Origin: Flavobacterium sandaracinum | GTDB lineage: Bacteria > Bacteroidota > Bacteroidia > Flavobacteriales > Flavobacteriaceae | NCBI RefSeq assembly: GCF_004349135.1 | Contig: NZ_SMFN01000015.1 | Coordinates: 1-64,000, forward strand | Length of the DNA: 64,000 bases | Direction: 5' to 3' | Shown: positions 37,356 to 46,032 of the stretch, one piece after another | How positions within the stretch are numbered: the stretch's first letter is position 1 | Layout of the letters: every line of letters begins with the position of its first letter | Notes under the pieces: generated by a model | What the model saw: only the letters and a program-made list of their open reading frames with translations | What the model was told of the DNA's origin: nothing | The model's database searches: none | Translations under genes and position numbers: made by a program

Positions 37356-38651
37356 TTATTCAATCGTTACTTTAATTTGTTTTACTCTTTTTTCATCAAC
37401 TGTTTCTATTGTAAATAGGTAGTTTCCAAATGAAATTTTTTGATTTTTTTTTGGAAAATTCCCTAAAATTTCAAGAATAAATCCAGCGAGTGTCTCTGCT
37501 TCTCCCTTTTTGATCTCGAATGATTCTTCATCAACCTCCATAATTCGGTAGAAATCCTTGAGGTTTATTTTTCCTTCAAAAAGGTAGTTTTTGTCGTCAA
37601 TTTGCGAAAAATTAATGTGTTCATCATCAAATTCATCACTGATATCACCAACAATTTCTTCAATTACGTCTTCAAGAGATACTAACCCAGAAGTTCCTCC
37701 GTATTCATCAACAACGATAGCCAAATGGCTTTTCATACTTTGAAAATCTTTTAGCAAGTTGTCTAACTTTTTATTTTCAGGAACAAAAAAGGGTTCTCTT
37801 AACAACGATTTCCAGTCAAATTCGTTGGTATTGATATGCGGAAGCAAATCTTTGACAAATAAAACACCTTCTATCTGGTCAATATTGTCCCGGTATACTG
37901 GAATTCTTGAATATCCTTTTTCTATGATTTTGGGACAAATAACTGAAAAAGACTCTTCAATTTCTAAAGCAAAAATATCAATTCTAGGGCTCATTACTTG
38001 TCTAGTGTCCGTGTTTCCAAAGCTTACAATGCCTTCTAATATTTTTTGTTCTTCAGAAGAAGTTTCATCCGATGCAGTAAGTTCTAGTGCTTGCGACAGT
38101 TGATCTACTGAGAAATTTGTTTTTTGTTTTCCTAATTTGTTATGAAGGTAAATCGTAACGGCTCGCATGGGCAGGCTTATTGGCGATAGTAACTTATCTA
38201 AAAAAGCGATAGGGTAGGCAACCAACTTGGCAAACTTTTTATTGTTTCTACTGGCATACACTTTGGGAAGTACTTCACCAAATAATAAAATTAAGAAGGT
38301 GATGATCAATACTTCAATAATGAATTTTAAAAGCGGTGCAGTTATGGCTATAAACATGCTTTTGCCGACATACGAAAACAATAGTATTATTGATATGTTA
38401 ATGAAATTATTAGACACCATGAGTGTTGCTAATAGTTTTTTTGGTTTTTCTAAAAGTTTGGAAATTAGATTAGCTTTAGATTTGTTTTCCAGTATCATTT
38501 CGTCAATGTCTTTTTGTGACAAAGAGAATAAGGCGACTCCTGCACCAGAAATTAATGCAGAACAAAAGAGTAAAGCGACTACTGTTGCAAGGCCAAAAGC
38601 TAAAGTAGGATCAATAATATAAGTAATAAACAAACTGGGCTCTGGGTCCAC
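37356..38651 (-). CDS. gldE: Gliding motility-associated protein GldE
   Basis: 431-residue membrane protein of the CorC/HlyC type: N-terminal DUF21 transmembrane domain (about 15-190), two CBS domains (about 205-330, with VMSPRIDIFAL and VVDEYGGTSGLVSLEDVIEEIVG) and a C-terminal CorC/transporter-associated domain (about 345-430). Homologues act in magnesium/cobalt efflux. GldE is thought to support GldD function, since extra copies of it suppress some gldD defects in F. johnsoniae. It is co-transcribed with gldD. Confidence 0.94.
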   Translation of the reverse strand: MDPEPSLFITYIIDPTLAFGLATVVALLFCSALISGAGVALFSLSQKDIDEMILENKSKANLISKLLEKPKKLLATLMVSNNFINISIILLFSYVGKSMFIAITAPLLKFIIEVLIITFLILLFGEVLPKVYASRNNKKFAKLVAYPIAFLDKLLSPISLPMRAVTIYLHNKLGKQKTNFSVDQLSQALELTASDETSSEEQKILEGIVSFGNTDTRQVMSPRIDIFALEIEESFSVICPKIIEKGYSRIPVYRDNIDQIEGVLFVKDLLPHINTNEFDWKSLLREPFFVPENKKLDNLLKDFQSMKSHLAIVVDEYGGTSGLVSLEDVIEEIVGDISDEFDDEHINFSQIDDKNYLFEGKINLKDFYRIMEVDEESFEIKKGEAETLAGFILEILGNFPKKNQKISFGNYLFTIETVDEKRVKQIKVTIE

Positions 38652-38674
38652 ATTAGTAAGGATTAGTTAGACAA

Positions 38675-39115
38675 TTAAAATGGCAAGTCATTAATAGGCA
38701 AGACATTTTTCTCTGGGTCAAAATTAGTGTTTTTTGAAATATCAGGTGCATTGAATTGCTTGTTAGTTTCCCCCTCTTTTTTGGTAGTAAGAAAAGTAAA
38801 TTCGGTTACCTGAATTTCAGTGGTGTGTTTGGTGCTTCCATCCTCTGACTGCCACTGGCGAGACTTAATACGTCCTTCAACATATATTTTATCTCCTTTA
38901 GATAAGTATTTTTCACAAAGTTCAGCCGCTTTATTGCGAACAACTAAATTATGCCATTCTGTAGAGGTAATTTTTTCGTTGGTGGTTTTATTGATGTAGA
39001 CCTCGTTTGTTGCCAACTGAAATCTACCAATACAATTGCCTCCATCAAAATAGTGCATTTTGATGTCATCTCCAAGAAAACCAATTAGCATTACTTTATT
39101 TAAGGTTCCGTTCAT
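38675..39115 (-). CDS. ssb: Single-stranded DNA-binding protein SSB
   Basis: 146-residue protein with an N-terminal OB fold (1-105: MNGTLNKVMLIGFLGDDIKM..., EWHNLVV, KGDKIYVEGRIKSRQW) and a short linker ending in the hydrophobic tip NDLPF, which recruits repair and replication partners. It protects single strands during replication and repair and lies between mutY and gldE on one strand. Confidence 0.96.
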   Translation of the reverse strand: MNGTLNKVMLIGFLGDDIKMHYFDGGNCIGRFQLATNEVYINKTTNEKITSTEWHNLVVRNKAAELCEKYLSKGDKIYVEGRIKSRQWQSEDGSTKHTTEIQVTEFTFLTTKKEGETNKQFNAPDISKNTNFDPEKNVLPINDLPF

Positions 39116-39160
39116 TTTAGGATGTGGTATTTTATCAAAGATACAGTTTTTTAGAAATAC

Positions 39161-40195
39161 TTAATTCAATTCAATAAAATTATGTATCACAATTGGGAAA
39201 GGAAATGTTTTCAAAGTTTCACTATCAATCCCGTTTTTAAGTACGCCCTTAAGCGTTACTTTCCAAAACTTAATGTGTAAATGTTGATGTGATAGTTTGT
39301 GAATGATACTCTTTTCATTATACTCGAGTAGACTTGCAACGACGTTATTTGAAAAAAAATCTTTTTGGATCCGTTCTTTGATAAAATGAAAGTCCTCGTC
39401 CTTTTCTGTTTCTATTAGAGGAAACTCATATAAATTATGCCAAATTCCTTTTGCGGTTCGTTTTTGAATGATCGTATTTTCCTTTTCATCGGCAGCAACT
39501 AGGTAGTTAAAGTATCTATTACGCACTTTTAATTTTTTGGATTTGACTGGCAGCTGATCTACTTTCTTTTTTTGCAAAGCGGCACAACTTTCGTTGAAAA
39601 TACAAATGCCACAATTAGGACTTTTTGGTACACATTGCAAAGCGCCAAACTCCATAATGGCTTGATTGAACGTTGCCGGATTGGCTTTCGGCATTAATTC
39701 GAAAGCAAGAGCAGCGAATTCTTTTCTAGCGGAAGCCAAGGCAATATCAGTCTCAATATCAAAATAACGAGATAAAACCCGAAATACATTTCCATCTACA
39801 ACAGGTACAACTTCATTGTAGGAGAAGGAGGCAATTGCAGCTGCTGTATATTCTCCTACTCCTTTTAATTGCAACAATTCCTTATAAGATCCTGGGAAAA
39901 CTCCTGCTAATTCATTGGCGATATATTGCGCTGTTTTATGCAAGTTTCGGGCACGAGAATAATAACCCAGACCTTGCCAGAGTTTTAAAACTTGTTCTTC
40001 ACTCGCTGCGGCTAGATCAAAAACAGTAGGAAAAGTGGTGGTGAAGGACAAAAAATAAGGTGTTCCCTGAGCAACTCTAGTCTGCTGTAACATGATTTCA
40101 GATAGCCAAATAGGGTATGGATTGGTGGTATTTCTCCACGGCAATTCGCGTTTATTTTGTAAATACCATTTTATCAGTAGGTTAGAAAAATTCAT
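39161..40195 (-). CDS. mutY: A/G-specific adenine glycosylase MutY
   Basis: Removes adenine mispaired with 8-oxoguanine. 344 residues: HhH-GPD glycosylase domain (EIMLQQTRV with catalytic Glu, LKGVGEYTAAAI hairpin, VPVVDGNVFRV with catalytic Asp), iron-sulfur cluster loop with four cysteines spaced C-x6-C-x2-C-x5-C (in CVPKSPNCGICIFNESC), and a C-terminal NUDIX-like domain (about 225-340) that senses 8-oxoguanine. First gene of the mutY-ssb-gldE-gldD unit; divergent from the HU gene. Confidence 0.97.
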   Translation of the reverse strand: MNFSNLLIKWYLQNKRELPWRNTTNPYPIWLSEIMLQQTRVAQGTPYFLSFTTTFPTVFDLAAASEEQVLKLWQGLGYYSRARNLHKTAQYIANELAGVFPGSYKELLQLKGVGEYTAAAIASFSYNEVVPVVDGNVFRVLSRYFDIETDIALASARKEFAALAFELMPKANPATFNQAIMEFGALQCVPKSPNCGICIFNESCAALQKKKVDQLPVKSKKLKVRNRYFNYLVAADEKENTIIQKRTAKGIWHNLYEFPLIETEKDEDFHFIKERIQKDFFSNNVVASLLEYNEKSIIHKLSHQHLHIKFWKVTLKGVLKNGIDSETLKTFPFPIVIHNFIELN

Positions 40196-40277
40196 CTTAA
40201 AATATTAGACTGCAAAAGTAAAAGTTTATGTGATTAAAATTTAATCAATTAGCTTGAATAATTGTTTTTTAAATTCC

Positions 40278-40285
40278 TATATTTG
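40278..40285 (+). promoter_or_regulatory. Promoter -7 element of the HU gene
   Basis: TATATTTG, a full TAnnTTTG match, about 43 bases before the ATG. A CTTG lies 21 bases upstream, a partial -33 match with slightly long spacing. Confidence 0.6.
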
Positions 40286-40327
40286 CAAACTCAAAAAAAT
40301 AGTACAACATTATAAATAGGAAAGAAA

Positions 40328-40618
40328 ATGACGAAAGCAGATATCGTAGCAAAAATTTCAGAAAAATTAGGTCTTGAAAAAGGAGATGTACAGGCGACTG
40401 TAGAGACTTTTATGAACGAAGTAAAAAATTCATTAGAAACTGGAGACAATGTTTATTTAAGAGGTTTTGGAAGTTTTATAGTGAAAACTAGAGCAGAAAA
40501 AACAGGAAGAAATATTTCCAAGAATACGACAATAAAAATTCCTGCACACAACATTCCTGCATTCAAACCTGCAAAAGTTTTTGTAGAAGGAGTGAAAACA
40601 AATAACGAAGCAAAATAA
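40328..40618 (+). CDS. HU-family nucleoid protein
   Basis: 96-residue histone-like DNA-bending protein. Shows MTKADIVAKISEKLGLEKGDVQATVETF, the dimer/arm region RGFGSFIVKTRAEKTGRNISKNTTIKIPAHNIPAFKPAK. The GRNI sequence replaces GRNP; the family's Pro that intercalates DNA shifts to nearby positions, so bending strength may differ. It is followed 34 bases later by a tiny basic protein gene and a shared terminator, so the two are probably co-transcribed. Confidence 0.95.
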   Translation: MTKADIVAKISEKLGLEKGDVQATVETFMNEVKNSLETGDNVYLRGFGSFIVKTRAEKTGRNISKNTTIKIPAHNIPAFKPAKVFVEGVKTNNEAK

Positions 40619-40652
40619 TAATAATATTAATTAATCATAAAATCGACAAGAT

Positions 40653-40745
40653 ATGCCAAGTGGTAAAAAAAGAAAGAGACATAAGGTAGCAACGCACAAA
40701 CGTAAAAAAAGAGCGAGAGCTAACCGTCACAAAAAGAAAAAGTAG
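40653..40745 (+). CDS. 30-residue highly basic protein, probable ribosome-associated
   Basis: The frame starts MPSGKKRKRHKVATHKRKKR and ends HKKKK; 20 of 30 residues are Lys, Arg or His. Near-identical small proteins are, from memory, found throughout Bacteroidota, often unannotated. I suspect it is the Bacteroidota-specific ribosomal protein bL38 described from the F. johnsoniae ribosome structure, but I cannot confirm that name from sequence alone. Start and stop are clear, it follows HU by 34 bases, and a perfect terminator stem begins inside its last codons. Confidence 0.85.
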   Translation: MPSGKKRKRHKVATHKRKKRARANRHKKKK

Positions 40746-40765
40746 TTTTAAACTACTTTTTTCTT
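40736..40765 (+). terminator. Terminator of the HU / small basic protein unit
   Basis: Stem AAAAAGTAGTTT against AAACTACTTTTTT around one to three unpaired bases, running into a T-rich tail. It overlaps the final codons of the small protein. Confidence 0.8.
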
Positions 40766-41026
40766 TTTTAAGTTTAAAAGTTCATTGAAATTGAAACAGA
40801 ATGATTTAAGAATTAAGATTAATGATTACAGATGGCAGATTTTTTTTAAAACATCTGAAATCAAAAATCAAGAATCAAAAATCTTTAAGTTTCCCCGGGT
40901 ACAATACCTGTTAAAATATTGTTTAATCCATCCTAACAATTCAGTTATGAGTTCTAAGTTATGAGTTATTAGTTGTAAAGCTAAAGCTGAAAACCGAAAA
41001 TTGAAAACTAAAAAGTTCGGATAAAA

Positions 41027-42580
41027 ATGTACAGCGTGAATAAAGAATTAATCATCCGATCTAGTTCTGAAGCCGTAGATTTTGCCTTATTAAAAGATGG
41101 AAAACTAATTGAATTACACAAAGAAGAGGAGAAAAGCAACTTCCAAGTTGGTGATATTTTTATTGCCAAAATTAGGAAACCTGTTGCAGGACTTAATGCT
41201 GCTTTTGTGAATGTTGGCTTTGAAAAAGATGCCTTTTTACATTATCATGATTTAGGACCTAACTTAGCTTCCCAACTGAAATTCATAAAACTTGTAAGCG
41301 CAGGTAAATTAAAAGATTTCTCCCTAAAAACCTTTCAGTTTGAAAAAGAAATAGACAAAGATGGGACCATTACTGATGTTTTGAGTTCCAATCAATCTGT
41401 TTTAGTACAAGTCGTCAAAGAACCTATATCTACAAAGGGACCAAGAATTAGCGCTGAGCTTTCTCTTGCCGGAAGATTTATAGTTTTGGTTCCGTTTTCT
41501 GACCGCGTTTCTATTTCACAAAAAATAGAAGACAAAAAAGAGAAAGAACGCTTGAAACGATTAGTACAATCCATCAAACCAAAAGGATTTGGTGTTATTG
41601 TTCGCACAGTAGCCGAAGGCAAAAATACAGCCGAATTAGAAAAAGATTTGCAGAACCTGCTCAGCAGATGGACTGCAATGTGTAAAAAATTACCAACTGC
41701 TCATCATCCGTCTAAAGTATTAGGAGAACTCAACAGAGCCTCTTCGATATTAAGAGATGTATTCAACGATACCTTCAGCGGTATTCAGATTGATGACGAA
41801 GAGTTGTACAACCAAACAAAGGATTATTTGCAAGAAATTGCACCATCCAAACAATCAATCGTTAAGTTTTATCAATCAAAAGACACACCTATTTTTGAGA
41901 AATACAACATAGAGAGACAAATCAAAACATCTTTTGGAAAAACAGTATCCATGAGTAAAGGGGCATATCTTATTATCGAGCATACTGAAGCTTTGCATGT
42001 CATCGACGTGAATAGCGGAAACCGTTCTAATAAAGCCACCAACCAGGAAGATACAGCCATGGAAGTCAATATGATTGCAGCTGCCGAAATCGCAAGACAA
42101 TTACGTCTTCGAGATATGGGCGGAATCATTGTAGTTGATTTTATCGATATGTCAAATCCTGAAAATCGCAAAGTGTTGTTCGATTTCTTGAAAGAAGAAA
42201 TGAGCGATGATAAAGCAAAACATAAGATCTTACCTCCTAGTAAGTTTGGATTAGTCCAAATTACACGTCAAAGAGTAAGACCTGAAGTTAATATTAAAAC
42301 TAGAGAAGAAGATCCAAACAATGAAAGTGGCGAAATTGAAGCGCCAATTCAAATCATTGATAAAATCGCTTTTGATTTAGAACGAATTTTAAAAATCCAT
42401 AAACATGTTGTGCTTAATGTACATCCATTTGTGGCTGCATACCTCAGTAAAGGTTTTCCATCATTACGTTCAAAATGGTTTCTTGAACATAAGAAATGGG
42501 TGAAAATCATACCTCGTGACGCTTACACGTATTTAGAGTATCATTTCTATGATAAAAAAGGAAATGCTATTTTAGAATAA
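41027..42580 (+). CDS. rng: Ribonuclease E/G family endoribonuclease
   Basis: 517-residue enzyme that cleaves AU-rich single-stranded RNA in rRNA and mRNA processing. Contains an S1 RNA-binding region near residues 38-120 (VGDIFIAKIRKPVAGLNAAFVNVGFEKDAFLH), the catalytic DNase I-like domain with VIDVNSGN and VVDFIDM (metal-binding Asp residues), and QITRQRVRP. It lacks the long C-terminal scaffold of E. coli RNase E, so RNase G is the better name. The 280-base upstream region is low-complexity. Confidence 0.95.
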   Translation: MYSVNKELIIRSSSEAVDFALLKDGKLIELHKEEEKSNFQVGDIFIAKIRKPVAGLNAAFVNVGFEKDAFLHYHDLGPNLASQLKFIKLVSAGKLKDFSLKTFQFEKEIDKDGTITDVLSSNQSVLVQVVKEPISTKGPRISAELSLAGRFIVLVPFSDRVSISQKIEDKKEKERLKRLVQSIKPKGFGVIVRTVAEGKNTAELEKDLQNLLSRWTAMCKKLPTAHHPSKVLGELNRASSILRDVFNDTFSGIQIDDEELYNQTKDYLQEIAPSKQSIVKFYQSKDTPIFEKYNIERQIKTSFGKTVSMSKGAYLIIEHTEALHVIDVNSGNRSNKATNQEDTAMEVNMIAAAEIARQLRLRDMGGIIVVDFIDMSNPENRKVLFDFLKEEMSDDKAKHKILPPSKFGLVQITRQRVRPEVNIKTREEDPNNESGEIEAPIQIIDKIAFDLERILKIHKHVVLNVHPFVAAYLSKGFPSLRSKWFLEHKKWVKIIPRDAYTYLEYHFYDKKGNAILE

Positions 42581-42585
42581 TTTAA

Positions 42586-42620
42586 AAAACTCCTCAAGAA
42601 ATTGGGGAGTTTTTTTTTGC
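42586..42620 (+). terminator. Terminator of rng
   Basis: AAAAACTCC / GGGAGTTTTT type hairpin with an 8-base loop and a run of eight or nine T residues directly after the stop. Confidence 0.85.
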
Positions 42621-43516
42621 TCTTTTTTAAACAGATAGTCTTTTTTTTAGGAGCTATTTCCAGCTTTACACTACAATCTTTTTATTTTTATGTCAAAAAT
42701 AAAAAGGATTTTCGCTTCAATCTGGGCTAGGGGATTTCTGTTTAAAATAATAATATTTGTATTAACTCAGACATAAAATAACTTGAAAATAAAGGAGCTA
42801 CTGTTGTTATCAAAAATCTATTAAACAAACTTAAATTTCAACAAAAATTCATCCTAAGACACACTGATTTTAACAATTAGATAGTTGTCATGAGGCTTGC
42901 AGAATTAATAAGGACAATAAAAAAGACAATGGTACTTGACACTATGATTAAAAAAATTTAGTAGTGTTTGGACCGTATTATTTCTCGGAGCAGTTTGAGG
43001 AATTGTACGGTTGTTTATTATTTTAAATAGTTGTTTTAGTGTAAATGTCAAATTTCATAAATTTAATTCTATCACGTATTAAACATAAATAACAGTTGGT
43101 ATACTTTGCAGCTGGTAATATTTTTTTGAGTACTGTGCGAATAAAAATAGATAATCGAAGTGTTATTTTAAATTATCGCCTCTTTTTCTTTGTACGTTGA
43201 GCAGTTGTGGATTTAATGACTTAGTCTGCAAAACAAGTGCGGATTACTTAGGTGTATTTTAATTTGTAATTATAAAAGCGGAACTATAATACAAGAGGAA
43301 AAAGGTCAGCTACAGTTAATTAAAATTCAAAGTAAAGTACTCAAAATCGATAAATTAAGTGTGGCAATAAAGAATTGGTAAGCCTTAGTGAGACAGTTTT
43401 TGCGTGACTACTTATTAAAAACTAGTCTTTTCAATGCCATTTACGGCTTTATCTATAGAGAAAAGATTTTTTAATATGACAGAGAGCAATCTATTATTTG
43501 ATTAAGTCAAAATAGC
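42621..43516. other. 0.9-kb gene-free stretch
   Basis: No frame of credible length on either strand, and stops are frequent in all six frames. Short plus-strand pieces look protein-like (for example a hydrophobic run SVWTVLFLGAV, then a stop, then GIVRLFI near 42966-43020), suggesting decayed coding DNA, but no family can be named. A strong plus-strand terminator closes the region although no gene precedes it, so a non-coding transcript is possible. Confidence 0.5.
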
Positions 43517-43556
43517 ATAAGTCCCGCTCTAATTCAAATCAGAGCGGGACTTTTTT
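43517..43556 (+). terminator. Strong terminator without an obvious upstream gene
   Basis: A perfect stem of at least 12 bp (AAGTCCCGCTCT with its complement), 10-base loop and six T residues on the plus strand. On the minus strand the stem would also help end rpe transcription, but the T tract is on the other side. Confidence 0.88.
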
Positions 43557-43573
43557 ATTGTAAATTAGTCTTT

Positions 43574-44236
43574 CTAGAAACTAGTTAGAGTCTTTAAATC
43601 TTGTATCGTTTGTGTTGGATTCTCTGCCTTAAAGACAAAGCTACCTGCTACTAGAACGTCTGCTCCCGCTTCTACAAGTTGCTTTGCATTTTTGTTAGTT
43701 ACACCACCGTCAACTTCAATTAATGTCGACGCTCCTTTTCTAGTGATTAAAGCTTTTAGCTTTTCAACCTTAGCATAGGTGTTTTCAATAAAGGATTGTC
43801 CTCCAAAACCTGGATTTACGCTCATAATACAAACTAGGTCAATATCGTTGATAACGTCTTCTAACAGGTCAATATTAGTATGAGGGTTTATGGCTACTCC
43901 AGCTTTCATCCCTTCAGATTTAATCGCTTGTAGCGTTCTGTGAAGATGTGTGCATGCTTCATAGTGTACGCTTAGTATGTTAGCGCCTAAATCAGCAAAA
44001 GTTTTGATATAACGATCTGGATCTACAATCATTAAATGTACATCGATTGTTTTTTTTGCATGTTTGTTGATCGCTTCTAGAACTGGCATACCATAAGAAA
44101 TGTTAGGAACAAAAACGCCATCCATGATGTCAATATGAAACCAATCAGCTTGGCTGTTGTTGATCATTTCGATGTCGCGTTGTAGGTTTCCAAAATCGGC
44201 GGCCAGTACGGATGGAGCAATAAGTGTATTTTTCAT
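43574..44236 (-). CDS. rpe: Ribulose-phosphate 3-epimerase
   Basis: Interconverts ribulose 5-phosphate and xylulose 5-phosphate in the pentose phosphate pathway. 220 residues, TIM barrel. Signatures: APSVLAADFGNL near the N-terminus, DWFHIDIMDGVFVPNISYG with metal ligands, VHLMIVDPDRYI, MSVNPGFGGQSFI, EVDGGVTN and AGADVLVAGSFVF. Complete and ordinary. Confidence 0.98.
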   Translation of the reverse strand: MKNTLIAPSVLAADFGNLQRDIEMINNSQADWFHIDIMDGVFVPNISYGMPVLEAINKHAKKTIDVHLMIVDPDRYIKTFADLGANILSVHYEACTHLHRTLQAIKSEGMKAGVAINPHTNIDLLEDVINDIDLVCIMSVNPGFGGQSFIENTYAKVEKLKALITRKGASTLIEVDGGVTNKNAKQLVEAGADVLVAGSFVFKAENPTQTIQDLKTLTSF

Positions 44237-44602
44237 TGTGTAGTTGTTTAATCTGAATTTATTTCAGATTCTTAAGTTGTTGTTTGTACAAAAGTAGTTT
44301 TTTTTGCAGCAATTGGCGAAAGTTTTTTTGGGATGAAATTCGTATTTAATTCTGTAATTTGCGTAAGGGATTGAAGTGGAAATCCTTTTTATTTTTTTTA
44401 ATAAAAAGATTGTAACGAAAAGCCCGACCCGAAGTTTTTACGGAGGGTTACGCCATATTGGTTAAAAGTGAAAAGTGAAAAGTGAAAAGTGAAAAGAATT
44501 GAGATAGAAAAAATAGTACTTCAAACTTGATATTGAAAGCGGAATAGAGCGAAGCTAATCACTAGAGCAAAGTTTCGACTGACTAGTTTTTTATAAAAAA
44601 CT
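44237..44602. other. Intergenic stretch with a 7-base tandem repeat
   Basis: AT-rich DNA between rpe and the 58-bp repeats. At 44464-44496 the heptamer AAAAGTG is repeated almost five times. A GC-richer patch just before (AAAGCCCGACCCGAAG, near 44419) is unlike the surrounding DNA and may be part of an intergenic repeat. No gene is seen. Confidence 0.55.
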
Positions 44603-44718
44603 AAAACCTCGGATACCCGAGAGCTTTGCTCGAACAGACTGAGGTTTTGTTGATAAAAATAAAACCTCGGATACCCGAGAGCTTTGCTCGAACAGACTGA
44701 GGTTTTATTGATAAAAAT
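44603..44718. repeat. Two tandem 58-bp hairpin-forming repeats
   Basis: Copies start at 44603 and 44661, nearly identical, and the first ten bases of a third unit begin at 44719. Each unit carries AAAACCTC...GAGGTTTT (8-bp outer stem) around an inner hairpin CGAG-AGCTTTG-CTCG. The third partial copy forms the rpoD terminator. The repeats therefore look like an expanded terminator or a short repeat element inserted at it. On the minus strand each unit ends in a T-rich tail. Confidence 0.8.
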
Positions 44719-44745
44719 AAAACCTCGGTAATCAGCCGAGGTTTC
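44714..44745 (-). terminator. Terminator downstream of rpoD
   Basis: A 9-11-bp stem (AAACCTCGG with CCGAGGTTT, loop of ~7) followed on the minus strand by TTTATTTTTAT. Two further related hairpins follow in the same direction. Confidence 0.8.
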
Positions 44746-44872
44746 AATCATCAATCAAAAAACGAACAGTTAATCAGACCGTCGTTACTTTTATTAGTCC
44801 TAAAGTTTAAAAGTCTAAGGTTATAAAGTACGCTGACTTTAAAACTTTAGACTTTATGACTTTAGACTATTT

Positions 44873-45736
44873 TTATCCTAAATAAGTTTTTAATATTTTA
44901 CTTCTAGAAGTATGTTTTAATCTTCGGATTGCTTTTTCCTTGATTTGACGTACACGCTCCCGAGTTAGGTCGAAAGTTTCTCCAATTTCTTCTAAAGTCA
45001 TCGGGTGTTGATCGCCAAGACCAAAGTACAAACGAACTACATCAGCTTCTCTGGGAGTCAATGTCTCTAAGGAACGCTCGATTTCAGTACGCAATGATTC
45101 GTGAATTAATTCTCTGTCTGGATTTGGAGATTCACCGGAACGTAAAACGTCATAAAGGTTAGAATCTTCTCCTTCTACAAGAGGTGCATCCATGGATAAG
45201 TGACGACCAGAGTTTTTCATAGACTCTTTTACGTCATTAACGGTCATGTCTAGTTCTTTTGCAATTTCCTCAGCAGATGGTGGACGTTCATTAGATTGCT
45301 CTAATAAGGCATACATTTTGTTGATTTTATTGATAGAACCAATTTTATTTAAAGGCAAACGAACGATACGAGATTGCTCAGCCAATGCTTGAAGTATCGA
45401 TTGACGAATCCACCAAACGGCATACGAGATGAATTTGAAACCACGTGTTTCATCAAAACGTTGTGCGGCTTTGATCAATCCTAAATTTCCCTCGTTAATT
45501 AAATCAGGAAGTGTAAGTCCTTGATTTTGGTATTGTTTTGCTACCGAGACAACAAAACGTAAATTGGCTTTTGTTAATTTTTCTAGTGCCTTTTGATCCC
45601 CAGCTTTAATCTTTTGTGCTAATTCTACTTCTTCGTCAGCGGTAATAAGGTCAACTTTACCAATTTCTTGTAAATATTTGTCTAATGATGCAGTTTCACG
45701 ATTCGTTACCTGCTTGGTGATTTTAAGTTGTCTCAT
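44873..45736 (-). CDS. rpoD: Primary sigma factor RpoD (Bacteroidota short form)
   Basis: Housekeeping sigma-70 that directs RNA polymerase to TTTG/TAnnTTTG promoters. 287 residues, lacking region 1.1 and the large non-conserved insert of E. coli RpoD, typical of the Bacteroidota. Regions seen: 1.2 ([18 protein letters not shown]), 2 ([30 protein letters not shown] and [14 protein letters not shown]), 3 ([13 protein letters not shown]), and 4 ([19 protein letters not shown]). Unlike most genes here it has a clear Shine-Dalgarno sequence, GAGGAG, 8 bases before the ATG. Confidence 0.98.
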   Translation of the reverse strand: MRQLKITKQVTNRETASLDKYLQEIGKVDLITADEEVELAQKIKAGDQKALEKLTKANLRFVVSVAKQYQNQGLTLPDLINEGNLGLIKAAQRFDETRGFKFISYAVWWIRQSILQALAEQSRIVRLPLNKIGSINKINKMYALLEQSNERPPSAEEIAKELDMTVNDVKESMKNSGRHLSMDAPLVEGEDSNLYDVLRSGESPNPDRELIHESLRTEIERSLETLTPREADVVRLYFGLGDQHPMTLEEIGETFDLTRERVRQIKEKAIRRLKHTSRSKILKTYLG

Positions 45737-45744
45737 GTTTGTGT

Positions 45745-45750
45745 CTCCTC
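45745..45750 (-). promoter_or_regulatory. Shine-Dalgarno sequence of rpoD
   Basis: GAGGAG on the minus strand, 8 bases from the start codon. It is notable because Bacteroidota ribosomes mostly ignore such sequences and nearly all other genes in the window lack one. Confidence 0.75.
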
Positions 45751-45849
45751 AATTTTTAAGTGTACAAATGGTTATACGTAAGGAGTTGCGAAAAAGTTAC
45801 ACTATTTCGAAAAGTTTTTTTCATTTTAGTATTTTGAGATTCTACATAT

Positions 45850-45954
45850 GGGCATTGCCTTCGGCCCGGCTATCCGCACTCGCTTTATTGTTCCGCTGCG
45901 CTTCACAATAAGAGCTCAAACAGTTGCTTCTATCCCTAATGCGGTCTATTGCCC
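45850..45954. repeat. GC-rich, hairpin-rich intergenic element (REP-like)
   Basis: About 105 bases much richer in GC than the surroundings. The ends are roughly inverted (GGGCATTG and TATTGCCC), and inside is a perfect hairpin TTATTGT (45885-45891) / ACAATAA (45905-45911) around TCCGCTGCGCTTC. The phrase CTATCCGCACTCGC is, from memory, found in repeated intergenic elements of flavobacteria. It has no coding capacity. It lies upstream of rpoD, between rpoD and the next gene. Confidence 0.5.
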
Positions 45955-46032
45955 AAAAGAGGTTTTAGTTTCAATTATTATAAAATTTTTGAAACTTTAG
46001 AAAAACGCAAATCTTAGGAGGAAACAGAAATT

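Noticed and set aside
44603..44745. Possible CRISPR array
   Set aside because: Copies are directly tandem with no unique spacers and only two complete units. No cas genes are in the window.
44521..44754. 77-residue minus-strand open frame
   Set aside because: Its residues repeat because it translates the 58-bp tandem hairpins; no independent coding signal.
45678..45911. 77-residue plus-strand frame upstream of rpoD
   Set aside because: It runs antisense across the rpoD start and the GC-rich hairpin element; no family resemblance.
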